From the IMG/VR virus record IMGVR_UViG_3300046724_000209, positions 1-20,253 of that record: 20,253 bases of DNA; one strand, 5' to 3'. Numbering within the stretch: position 1 is the stretch's first letter; each line of letters starts with the position of its first letter. The stretch is from a virus. Below are positions 5,621-11,329 of the stretch, in pieces. A program made the position numbers and the translations under genes. A model generated the notes under the pieces. It had not been told where the DNA came from. It worked only from the letters and a program-made list of their open reading frames with translations, and ran no database searches.

Positions 5621-6370
5621 ATGGAAAAGATCAACGATGTCGGCTGCGGCACGTCTTTTGCCCATTTTGCGCCCCCGAGCGGGTCCGACAGTCCTGGCGA
5701 GATAGGCGCGCCCGCGGCAAGTCTAGTCCCGCCACCACACTGCAATGCAAGCGGGCATTGCGCCCCCGACCGTAACATTGCAGTTGCGCAACCCGGTAAT
5801 TCTACGTCAATCACCGTGGTTGCGCCGGGTTACAGCCCGGTAATGTCGCGCCATCACAGCAAAAATTCTGCGCCCGTCCTCAACTTCGCACGCGCAGCGG
5901 AGGGCGCCCGTGTAGCCGCAAAGTTCTGCGCTACAAGCCCAAGCAGGAAAAACTTGGGACAGGATACAGCCCATGGCTCAGCGACCTCGCGCGGTGACCT
6001 ATGCGACAGCGATGGACGCTCTGCTCGACGCCTACCTGACATTGCGCGAACTCCTGGCGGCACCGATCAACCAGGACATCCGCGAGCCACTGGTGTTGTT
6101 GCGGGATCGGCTGGAACTCGTCGTAGCCAGGGACAACGGCCGCCGTCGCTACTAGCCGGCACCGACCGCATCGACCACGCACTTGCAGCAGAGGGCGCGC
6201 GTGAGGCCGCCCGCCTGATCCGCGCCGCGCGGCGCCGCGATCTTCTAGCTGCAATTGAAGAGTGGCGCCGCGCATCCGGCCCCGACCGCGCCTACTGGCG
6301 GAGCCATGGCGGTTACCTCATCCGCGAGTGGCGCCGGCTCTATCCGCACCACTGGGAGGCCGCAGCATGA
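5621..6370 (+). CDS. Long open frame of doubtful extent; its C-terminal third looks like a real small protein
   Basis: The frame is open for 249 codons from an ATG five bases after the rightward -10. The first ~115 codons have no recognisable domain. The middle overlaps a more convincing 60-aa gene in another frame and looks like its shadow (Arg/Gly/Pro/Ser-rich). The last ~70 residues look like authentic protein: EGAREAARLIRAARRRDLLA, then EEWRR, then YWRSHGGYLIREWRRLYPHHW. They end in an ATGA overlap with the methyltransferase start. No ATG, GTG or TTG lies close before that segment. Options are one long protein, a leaderless N-terminal gene plus a tail whose start was lost, or a -1 frameshift joining the 60-aa gene to the tail. 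Function unknown. Confidence 0.35.
   Translation: MEKINDVGCGTSFAHFAPPSGSDSPGEIGAPAASLVPPPHCNASGHCAPDRNIAVAQPGNSTSITVVAPGYSPVMSRHHSKNSAPVLNFARAAEGARVAAKFCATSPSRKNLGQDTAHGSATSRGDLCDSDGRSARRLPDIARTPGGTDQPGHPRATGVVAGSAGTRRSQGQRPPSLLAGTDRIDHALAAEGAREAARLIRAARRRDLLAAIEEWRRASGPDRAYWRSHGGYLIREWRRLYPHHWEAAA
5973..6155 (+). CDS. Small helical protein, unknown function
   Basis: A 60-aa protein with AGGA about 9 bases before ATG 5973. Residues ~14-52 are predicted amphipathic helix (MDALLDAYLTLRELLA, then IREPLVLLRDRLELVV). The composition is normal, unlike the overlapping longer frame. No family recognised. It may be joined to the downstream tail segment by a frameshift, since that tail has no start of its own. 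Confidence 0.6.
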   Translation: MAQRPRAVTYATAMDALLDAYLTLRELLAAPINQDIREPLVLLRDRLELVVARDNGRRRY

Positions 6371-6372
6371 AC
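6360..6372 (+). repeat. 13-bp direct repeat at the methyltransferase start (copy 1)
   Basis: CCGCAGCATGAAC contains the upstream stop and the methyltransferase ATG. An identical copy at 7370-7382 contains the methyltransferase stop and the next gene's ATG. The two copies bracket the cassette exactly. Confidence 0.8.
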
Positions 6373-7380
6373 CTGCTCGACCTGTTCAGCGGCATCGGCG
6401 CCTTCAGCCTCGGCCTGGAGCGCAGCGCCGCATTCCGCACCGTGGCGTTCTGCGAGTGCGACCCGTTCTGCCGGCGGGTGCTAGCGAAGCACTGGCCCGA
6501 GGTGCCCTGCTATGACGACGTCCGCACGCTCACCGCAGCCCGCCTGGCAGCAGACGGAATTTCCGTGGATGCAATCTGCGGCGGCTTCCCCTGCCAGGAC
6601 ATTAGCGTTGCGGGAAGAGGCGCCGGTATCGGCGGCGAGCGCAGCGGCTTGTGGTCCGAGTTCGCGCGCCTCATTGGCGAGCTACGACCCCGCTACGTCC
6701 TCGTGGAGAACGTCGCAGCTTTGCTTGGACGGGGGATGGGAGTTGTTCTCGGAGACCTTTCCGCGCTCGGGTATGACGCGGAATGGCAAATTATATCCGC
6801 AGCCGACATGGGCGCCCCGCACAGGCGGGAGCGGGTCTGGATTGTGGCCTACCCCGGTGGCGAAGGACGACGGGAAGTCGTTCGAGGGGCACATGGCGAT
6901 GAAGGAGCGCATGGGCCGCAACACCTGCAGCTCGCTTGCGGTGATGGCGCGCAGCGGGATGTGGCCGACGCCGCACGGCTTCAGTCCGGACGGTCGGAGC
7001 AACGGGCCGAGCGGGAACGAACTGGGTCGGGCGGTGAACCGCTCGCTGTGGCCGACACCATCGGCGCGCGACTGGAAGGGCGCCCCGACCTCTCTCGCGA
7101 CGCTGCCGACCAACAGCCGCCCGCTGAACAAAGCGGTGCGGTTCCCGACGCCGGGCGGCTCCCGCCCGCACGATACGGACGAGGTCTCGGGGAGGCTGGC
7201 GAACGAGATTGGTGGCTCGTTGAACCCGACGTGGGTCGAGTGGCTCATGGGGTTGCCTCTCGGGTGGACCGACTGCGGTCCCTCGGCAACGCGCTCGTCC
7301 CGCAAATTCCCGAAGCCATAGGCCGTGCTATCGGAGCGTCCACCGTCTCCCGCACCGCACCAACGGAAACCGCAGCATGA
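6367..7380 (+). CDS. DNA (cytosine-5) methyltransferase
   Basis: A 337-aa C5-cytosine methyltransferase. Motif I LFSGIGAFSLGL is at ~6-17. Motif IV GGFPCQDIS is at ~72-80, with the nucleophile Cys77. Motif VI is YVLVENVAALL at ~110-120, motif VIII GAPHRRERVWIVA at ~149-161, and motif X is LGNALVPQIPEAIGRAI near the C-terminus. The region ~165-290 is the variable target-recognition part and holds VADA-type repeats. ATG 6367 has GGGAGG 8 bases upstream and lies in an ATGA overlap. From 6512 to 7321 the same DNA is also open in another frame that encodes a second family-like protein. No partner endonuclease is seen, so this is probably a solitary phage methyltransferase that protects DNA from host restriction. 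Confidence 0.95.
   Translation: MNLLDLFSGIGAFSLGLERSAAFRTVAFCECDPFCRRVLAKHWPEVPCYDDVRTLTAARLAADGISVDAICGGFPCQDISVAGRGAGIGGERSGLWSEFARLIGELRPRYVLVENVAALLGRGMGVVLGDLSALGYDAEWQIISAADMGAPHRRERVWIVAYPGGEGRREVVRGAHGDEGAHGPQHLQLACGDGAQRDVADAARLQSGRSEQRAERERTGSGGEPLAVADTIGARLEGRPDLSRDAADQQPPAEQSGAVPDAGRLPPARYGRGLGEAGERDWWLVEPDVGRVAHGVASRVDRLRSLGNALVPQIPEAIGRAIGASTVSRTAPTETAA
6512..7321 (+). CDS. Overlapping second-frame protein of the 'WPTP / NPTWVEWLMG' type
   Basis: A 269-aa ORF wholly inside the methyltransferase gene, one base ahead in frame. ATG 6512 has GAGG about 9 bases upstream. It is not a featureless shadow. Residues ~58-96 read YDPATSSWRTSQLCL, then FSETFPRSGMTRNGKLYPQP. LWPTP-type boxes occur at ~111, 150, 179 and 210. 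The end contains GGSLNPTWVEWLMGLPLGWT at ~234-253. I recognise this motif set from phage ORFs that are often labelled hypothetical or methyltransferase-related; its function is unknown to me. Because methyltransferase motifs VI, VIII and the pre-motif-X segment are also intact in the other frame, both frames appear to be constrained. Confidence 0.65.
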   Translation: MTTSARSPQPAWQQTEFPWMQSAAASPARTLALREEAPVSAASAAACGPSSRASLASYDPATSSWRTSQLCLDGGWELFSETFPRSGMTRNGKLYPQPTWAPRTGGSGSGLWPTPVAKDDGKSFEGHMAMKERMGRNTCSSLAVMARSGMWPTPHGFSPDGRSNGPSGNELGRAVNRSLWPTPSARDWKGAPTSLATLPTNSRPLNKAVRFPTPGGSRPHDTDEVSGRLANEIGGSLNPTWVEWLMGLPLGWTDCGPSATRSSRKFPKP

Positions 7381-7382
7381 AC
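7370..7382 (+). repeat. 13-bp direct repeat at the methyltransferase end (copy 2)
   Basis: CCGCAGCATGAAC is identical to 6360-6372, 1010 bases apart. Here it holds the methyltransferase TGA and the next gene's ATG. A shorter relative, GCAGCATGA, recurs at the 7604 junction. Confidence 0.8.
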
Positions 7383-7607
7383 ATCGTCACCGAGGCAGAC
7401 ACCACCGGCTATGCCCCGCGTGACTGCCGCTACAGCGCCATCGACAGCGATACGTATGACGGCGCCCCCGACAGCCGGAACCGCGCGACCATTGGCTACG
7501 GGGCTACGCCGGCCGCGGCCATCGCCGACCTCATGGCGCTTCTGGCGGACGAATTGGGCCTGGACGCCGACTACCTGCTTGATCGCATGCAGAGGGCAGC
7601 AGCATGA
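7377..7607 (+). CDS. Small protein, unknown function
   Basis: A 76-aa acidic protein starting in an ATGA overlap with the methyltransferase stop and ending in an ATGA overlap with the next gene. The middle has a Y-x-A-I-D-S-D-T-Y-D-G segment followed by GYGATPAAAIADLMALLADE, which resembles the common short phage fold in which a GxGxTPxxAI(A)DL turn leads into a helix. No enzyme motif is present. It is probably an accessory early gene. Confidence 0.75.
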   Translation: MNIVTEADTTGYAPRDCRYSAIDSDTYDGAPDSRNRATIGYGATPAAAIADLMALLADELGLDADYLLDRMQRAAA

Positions 7608-7840
7608 GCGACACCACGCTGGACCACCTCCACAAGAGGCTGGCCGACTTGCGGATCGACTCCGTGATGATCCGCGGCCGGATAGAGGAGCTCGTGCAGA
7701 CCATCGAGATGCTGGAGCGCCGCCGCGGCGGTCGCCCGCGTAAAGGCTCCCAGATCGCCATTGTGCCGCAGCGGGTGGCCGGAGCCAGCGCCGAGACGGA
7801 GACGGATGAGCAGCTATTCCCGGAGGACGCAGCCCAATGA
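7604..7840 (+). CDS. Small coiled-coil protein with a GRPRK motif
   Basis: A 78-aa protein. Residues ~5-45 form a helical, coiled-coil-like segment (LHKRLADLRIDSVMIRGRIE, then TIEMLERRRGG). A GGRPRKG patch follows, resembling an AT-hook or GRP-type minor-groove-binding motif, and the tail is acidic. It may bind nucleic acid; this is inference from one motif. ATGA overlaps are at both ends, so it is translated with its neighbours. Confidence 0.75.
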   Translation: MSDTTLDHLHKRLADLRIDSVMIRGRIEELVQTIEMLERRRGGRPRKGSQIAIVPQRVAGASAETETDEQLFPEDAAQ

Positions 7841-8079
7841 CCGAGCAGGAGATGGTGCGCGCCGTGGTAGCCGAAATGCGCGCCGCGGATCTCGTGATGA
7901 CGCTGCGCCACGCGGTGGCAGGTGACGCGCACTGGCGCCTCGAGGCCAAGGCGCTGCTGGCCGATATCGACAACGGCGTGCTGCGGCCGGGCTGCAGGGA
8001 GGCGCTGCGCGAAGTGGATGCCAGGAAGCGCGCCGCGGAGATCATTGGCGATCTGTGCGATGGCCCTGATGCTGCCTGA
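7837..8079 (+). CDS. Small helical protein, unknown function
   Basis: An 80-aa, highly helical, Ala/Arg-rich protein (MVRAVVAEMRAADLVMTLRH, later EALREVDARKRAAEIIGDL). No recognised family. It starts in an ATGA overlap with the GRPRK protein. The start is clear from the overlap; the function is not. Confidence 0.7.
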   Translation: MTEQEMVRAVVAEMRAADLVMTLRHAVAGDAHWRLEAKALLADIDNGVLRPGCREALREVDARKRAAEIIGDLCDGPDAA

Positions 8080-8092
8080 AAGGAACACGAAC

Positions 8093-8416
8093 ATGCGGCA
8101 CCGTGATGGCATCGACTTAACAGGCTGCTCCACGATAGCGACTGAACGTGCGCTCAAGACCGATGGACGCGGCACAACAGTGAATAGCCTTATTCACATA
8201 CATACAGACGTTGCCGTATGTGACGATGGTTTCTTAGGTGACCGCATCATCCTCGCGCTCGATACCGATGTCCACCATGCCATCATGACGCCGATCACTG
8301 CTGTTGAAATAGCAGCACACCTGATCTGGCGAGCCCACCGACGAGGCGCACCGCTCGGCCGCGTGCGTGATGTCCTGAACCAGATCGATGCTGCGGAGCT
8401 TCCCGATGCCACCTGA
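8093..8416 (+). CDS. Small protein, unknown function
   Basis: A 107-aa protein. ATG 8093 has AAGGA about 9 bases upstream; the frame is open further back, but that part is the shadow of the previous gene. The N-terminal half is beta-like (NSLIHIHTDVAVCDDG, then DRIILALDTDVHHAIM). The C-terminal half is helical (TAVEIAAHLIWRAHRR, then VRDVLNQID). It is the only gene in this run with slightly lower GC (around 8100-8300). No family recognised. Confidence 0.65.
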   Translation: MRHRDGIDLTGCSTIATERALKTDGRGTTVNSLIHIHTDVAVCDDGFLGDRIILALDTDVHHAIMTPITAVEIAAHLIWRAHRRGAPLGRVRDVLNQIDAAELPDAT

Positions 8417-8630
8417 TGACGCGCCTCGCAACATGAAAGAAGGGGAACGATATTTAGGAGATGGGCTCTACGCAAGTTTCGACGGCTGGCAGGTCATCCT
8501 GCGCGCCCCTCGCGAGCACGGCGATCACTATGTCGCCCTTGCGCCGGAAGTGATGATGTCGTTCCGCCGCTATCTCGAAGCCCTATATCTCGAATATCCC
8601 GGTCACTTCCCGTCATGGAGCGCGCCATGA
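8406..8630 (+). CDS. Small conserved-type phage protein (YLGDGLY motif)
   Basis: A 74-aa protein. ATG 8406 has GGAG 8-9 bases upstream; in-frame ATGs at 8388 and 8451 are alternatives. Residues ~16-45 read YLGDGLYASFDGWQVILRAP, then GDHYVALAPEV, a pattern familiar from small phage proteins of unknown function that begin with a G-D-G-L-Y-x-S-x-D-G box. It overlaps the previous gene by 11 bases and the next small ORF by an ATGA. Confidence 0.72.
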   Translation: MPPDDAPRNMKEGERYLGDGLYASFDGWQVILRAPREHGDHYVALAPEVMMSFRRYLEALYLEYPGHFPSWSAP

Positions 8631-8704
8631 GCGACGCGCCTCGCAGGTGGCAAACCAATTTAATGAACCGTACACCTGGAAGCACATTACATGACTTTAT
8701 CTAA
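8627..8704 (+). CDS. Very small ORF, possible gene remnant
   Basis: A 25-aa ORF begins in an ATGA overlap with the previous stop and ends 14 bases inside the next gene. Its start (MSDAPRR) repeats the start of the previous gene (DDAPRN) through a shared 13-bp DNA repeat, GACGCGCCTCGCA (8418-8430 and 8633-8645). It may be a leftover N-terminus from a deleted duplicate, kept because it couples translation to the next gene. Confidence 0.3.
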   Translation: MSDAPRRWQTNLMNRTPGSTLHDFI

Positions 8705-9020
8705 TCTCCCCGTGCCTGACCAACTCGCTGCGACACGCGCAGAAATCAAGCGGCTAGAGACGCTGGAAATAGAGCTGCGCAACGCGCTGATCGCCAACCC
8801 CGACATCCGTGAGGGCGCCGCCTGGCTCGCCGAGGTCAAGGTATCACAGCAGGAGCGCACCGACCTGAAGGAGATGCGCGCCAACCATCCCGACATCGTC
8901 GAGCAGTTCACGTTCCCCGTGGGGATTACGCGCGTTGTGCTGTCCGGCATAACCGAGGACGGGGAGATCGTGTCCGCCCGCGCCATGCGGAGCGCCGAGA
9001 AGTCTGGAGATACACCATGA
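8691..9020 (+). CDS. Coiled-coil protein preceding RecT, unknown function
   Basis: A 109-aa protein. Residues ~8-38 are a heptad-like helix (LAATRAEIKRLETLEIELRN), and the second half is mixed beta/alpha with the segment FTFPVGITRVVLSGITEDGE. GGAAG lies about 10 bases before ATG 8691. The stop overlaps the RecT start by ATGA, so the two are translationally coupled and may work together. No family recognised. Confidence 0.75.
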   Translation: MTLSNLPVPDQLAATRAEIKRLETLEIELRNALIANPDIREGAAWLAEVKVSQQERTDLKEMRANHPDIVEQFTFPVGITRVVLSGITEDGEIVSARAMRSAEKSGDTP

Positions 9021-10078
9021 GCCAAACATTGAAATCCACTCCGATTGAGCGTGACGCAGAACCCGCCGCAGTCAGTGACGACCTGCTCGCGCGCATCGTC
9101 ACCGAAACCGAGCGACAGGTTGCCGCAAAGGCCAATCGCCCATCGCCAATCCGGCTACGCACGCTGGACGAGTTGGAGCGATTTGCCGACATCGCCGCAC
9201 GCTCAACGGCGGTGCCGAAGGATTATCAGAACAAGCCAGACAACTGTATGATCGCCATCCAGATGGGGAGCGAGCTTGGCCTCGCGCCGATGCAGTCCTT
9301 GCAGAACATCGCGGTGATCAACGGTCGCCCGGCCGTGTGGGGCGACGCGATGCCTGGACTATGCCGGGCCTCGGGAATGATGAGCTACATGCGCGAGTGG
9401 AGCGACGGCGAGGGAGAAGACCTCGCTTGGCATTGCGAGACCAAGCGCCGCGACGATCCGAACGCGATCGTGCGCGACTTCAGCGTGGCTGATGCCAAGG
9501 TTGCGAAGCTGTGGGGCAAGAAGGGCTATCAGGGACAGGATACGCCGTGGATCACCAACCCCGGCCGCATGCTCCAGATGCGTGCCAGGGGCTTCGCGCT
9601 GCGAGATGCGTTCCCCGACGTGCTGCGTGGGTTGATTTCGGCAGAGGAAGCGCGAGACATTCCGTGGGATGACACTGGATTGTCGATTGTGCCGCCGGTC
9701 GTTACCGCAGAACCGATCCGTGCCGCCGCCGCCGCTACGCCGCCCACTGAGCGCAAGGTGGACCCCACCGTCTACGAGACGCCACCAGGATCATCCACGG
9801 CCCCCGAGAAGCGCACCTGGGCGCAGTGGAAAGACGCCCTTGAGTTGGCCGTGAAGGACGCCAGGACGCCGTCAGAGCGTGGCCTGTTGCTCGCCAAGGC
9901 CGAGGTGGTCGAGATCGTGCGGCTGGCCCGGCTCGGCCCCTACAGCCCGGCAAAGGCACGTATCATCGAGCTGTACGAGGAGATCGAGAATCGCTACCTC
10001 GCCGATCCGCCCGATCCGCCGGGCGAGGAGCTGCCCGAGGTCGAAATCGCTGGGGAGGAGAAAATGGCCAGTGGCTGA
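9017..10078 (+). CDS. recT: RecT-family single-strand annealing protein
   Basis: A 353-aa protein of the RecT/Bet type, which anneals complementary single strands during phage recombination and end repair. The diagnostic part is residues ~60-115: AARSTAVPKDYQNKPDNCMI, then AIQMGSELGLAPMQSLQNIA, then VINGRPAVWGDAM. An aromatic/basic core follows (KKGYQGQDTPWITNPGRMLQ), then RARGFALRDAFPDVLRGL. From ~225 on, the sequence is a Pro/Ala-rich linker and a separate helical C-terminal extension of about 90 residues that is not part of the family core. The start is an ATGA overlap. RecT is usually paired with a 5'-3' exonuclease; none is adjacent here. Confidence 0.9.
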   Translation: MSQTLKSTPIERDAEPAAVSDDLLARIVTETERQVAAKANRPSPIRLRTLDELERFADIAARSTAVPKDYQNKPDNCMIAIQMGSELGLAPMQSLQNIAVINGRPAVWGDAMPGLCRASGMMSYMREWSDGEGEDLAWHCETKRRDDPNAIVRDFSVADAKVAKLWGKKGYQGQDTPWITNPGRMLQMRARGFALRDAFPDVLRGLISAEEARDIPWDDTGLSIVPPVVTAEPIRAAAAATPPTERKVDPTVYETPPGSSTAPEKRTWAQWKDALELAVKDARTPSERGLLLAKAEVVEIVRLARLGPYSPAKARIIELYEEIENRYLADPPDPPGEELPEVEIAGEEKMASG

Positions 10079-10307
10079 CACCCTGCTGCCCCGCCTGGCA
10101 GACGCGCTGCGCGAGTGCAGCGACAACCTCGCCGCCATGGTGTCGCGGGAATACGGTGGCACCCAGCACGGCTACGACGCCCAGCGCAGTGCGTACGACC
10201 GCGACATGGCGCCGGTGGAGCGCGCCCGGGCCCTGCTGGCCGAGCATGCAGCGAGCGAAGCGTGGCTGTGGGAGGAGAAAAGGCAACAATGGCGCGCGGG
10301 GCCATGA
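10071..10307 (+). CDS. Small helical protein, unknown function
   Basis: A 78-aa protein with a GTG start at 10071, overlapping the RecT stop by 8 bases; a strong GGGGAGGAG lies about 11 bases upstream. It is helical and charged (LADALRECSDNLAAMVSREY, then ERARALLAEHAASEAWLWEE). No family recognised. The frame is open upstream, but that part shadows RecT. Confidence 0.62.
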   Translation: MADTLLPRLADALRECSDNLAAMVSREYGGTQHGYDAQRSAYDRDMAPVERARALLAEHAASEAWLWEEKRQQWRAGP

Positions 10308-10576
10308 AGCATACGGTCGTGGTGATGGTGCAGATCGAGACCAACGACGATCGGCTAGACCCTGACCACATCCGTGTCGATACCGTAGCTGGCACGGCAG
10401 CGTTGCGGGTCGCCGTGCTGGCGAACCTCAATCGTCTGACGCGGGTGATCGCGGTCCTCCCGGTCGAGCACGCCAAGGCCCTGATGCTGTTGCACGAGGC
10501 TGCCGGCGAGATGCTGATTGGCGAGAAGATGGCTGAGCGGCCTCCGTCAGATTATGTGCCGCCGACCAGGGACTAG
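10289..10576 (+). CDS. Small protein, unknown function
   Basis: A 95-aa protein. ATG 10289 has AAGG 6-7 bases upstream; ATG 10304 is an alternative. The core alternates beta and helix (HTVVVMVQIETNDDRLDPDH, later RVAVLANLNRLTRVIAVL, then HAKALMLLHEAAGEMLIGEK). It overlaps the previous gene by 19 bases. No enzyme signature; function unknown. Confidence 0.65.
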   Translation: MARGAMKHTVVVMVQIETNDDRLDPDHIRVDTVAGTAALRVAVLANLNRLTRVIAVLPVEHAKALMLLHEAAGEMLIGEKMAERPPSDYVPPTRD

Positions 10577-10593
10577 GCACCATAGACCCGGTT

Positions 10594-10755
10594 ATGAGAC
10601 CAATGAGGAAAACCAAGGGCTTAGCGAGGGTGACAGCATGGCATCCTCGCGGACCGCTCACGACCTCGTGGTGTGAACCGGCGATCGCAGTGTGGTGCCA
10701 GCAACTCTACGAATATCTTTTGGGCGTTCCAGCCACCGTGGAGCGCAAGCAATGA
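10594..10755 (+). CDS. Short basic protein, unknown function
   Basis: A 53-aa ORF, ATG 10594 to TGA 10755, basic at the N-terminus (MRPMRKTKGLARV) and Trp-containing (AWHPRGPL, then WCEPAIAVWCQQLYEYLLG). Its stop overlaps the next gene's ATG as ATGA, the junction used throughout this operon, which is the main evidence. It has no clear ribosome site. Confidence 0.5.
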   Translation: MRPMRKTKGLARVTAWHPRGPLTTSWCEPAIAVWCQQLYEYLLGVPATVERKQ

Positions 10756-10970
10756 AGCATGCAGAGTGCATCTCAACCTGGCACTCAGCGGATTTCGGGC
10801 CGGCGGGGGGCGCTGGCGTGGTGCTCGATGCCGACGTGGACGGCGCCTTCACACTCTACGTGTTCGCAGACGGCCCGATGCGTAGTCGGCGGTTCGTCGA
10901 ACGCGGTGCGGCTGAGCGGGCATTCGCAGACGAGACAGCCACCCTTGGACCGCGCCATCCTGGCGGCTGA
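10752..10970 (+). CDS. Small protein, unknown function
   Basis: A 72-aa protein starting in the ATGA junction after the 53-aa ORF. It contains beta-like alternation (GAGVVLDADVDGAFTLYVFA) and a C-terminal RFVERGAAERAFADE helix. No family recognised. It is the last plus-strand gene before the reversed YdaS-like gene; their stops face each other 19 bases apart. Confidence 0.65.
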   Translation: MKHAECISTWHSADFGPAGGAGVVLDADVDGAFTLYVFADGPMRSRRFVERGAAERAFADETATLGPRHPGG

Positions 10971-10989
10971 ATTAATCCGCACCGAGGCG

Positions 10990-11190
10990 CTAGCGCGGTT
11001 CTGGCCCATACACGTCCGGCCGCAACCGGTGCCTCGAGATTCCGGTGAGGCGCTCGATCTCCAGCACACGCAACGGGGGCGCGCGGTTCCAGCGAATAAT
11101 GGCCGCGTGGTCGATTCCGAGTTCGCGCGCTAGGGCGCGAACACCACCAGCTAGGCGAATCGCCTCTCGCAGCACCTTGTCTTTCGCCAT
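10990..11190 (-). CDS. YdaS/Cro-type HTH regulator, reversed within the plus-strand operon
   Basis: A 66-aa protein: LREAIRLAGGVRALARELGI, then DHAAIIRWNRAPPLRVLEIE, then RLTGISRHRLRPDVYGPEPR. The 'W...(I/L)P/R...IE.LTG..R..LRPDVYG' ending is the hallmark of YdaS-like Cro proteins. ATG 11190 is chosen; a start 21 codons upstream is open but lacks domain content. Directly upstream lies a 17-bp GGTG-N9-CACC element and, beyond it, the parB promoter with a similar 17-bp site. This suggests a local regulator of the parB-like gene and of itself (inference). Confidence 0.8.
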   Translation of the reverse strand: MAKDKVLREAIRLAGGVRALARELGIDHAAIIRWNRAPPLRVLEIERLTGISRHRLRPDVYGPEPR

Positions 11191-11207
11191 GGTGAGACTA
11201 CTGCACC
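11191..11207. promoter_or_regulatory. Candidate operator at the YdaS-like start
   Basis: GGTGAGACTACTGCACC is a 17-bp imperfect dyad with GGTG and CACC arms, directly abutting the YdaS-like ATG. It shares length and left arm (GGTGA) with the element at 11271-11287. Confidence 0.4.
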
Positions 11208-11255
11208 ACTCATGGTTGATTCGACAAGCCATGTTTTCATCCGCCTCGATCATGC

Positions 11256-11284
11256 TTGACTCTCCTTGTGGGTGACCTTATATC
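11256..11284 (+). promoter_or_regulatory. Promoter for the parB-like gene
   Basis: TTGACT (11256-11261), a 17-base spacer and TATATC (11279-11284) form a good sigma-70-type promoter. Transcription would begin about 40 bases before ATG 11330, the first apparent new rightward promoter since 5615. Confidence 0.65.
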
Positions 11285-11287
11285 ACC
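11271..11287. promoter_or_regulatory. Candidate operator over the parB-like promoter
   Basis: GGTGACCTTATATCACC is a dyad (GGTGA and TCACC, 7-base centre) that covers the -10. Its position predicts repression, most simply by the neighbouring YdaS-like protein. Confidence 0.5.
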
Positions 11288-11329
11288 GTCCGTGCCACGG
11301 CAACAGTGCCATCTTTTCGGAGCACACCA

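Noticed and set aside
6682-7305. 207-codon minus-strand frame within the methyltransferase gene (a third reading of the same bases)
   Set aside because: It lacks family-like motifs and mirrors the codon pattern of the WPTP frame; two coding frames are supported, a third is not.
7245-8045. 266-codon minus-strand open frame opposite the small right-arm genes
   Set aside because: Ser/Arg/Ala-rich antisense frame; the plus-strand genes here are joined by ATGA overlaps and have normal composition.
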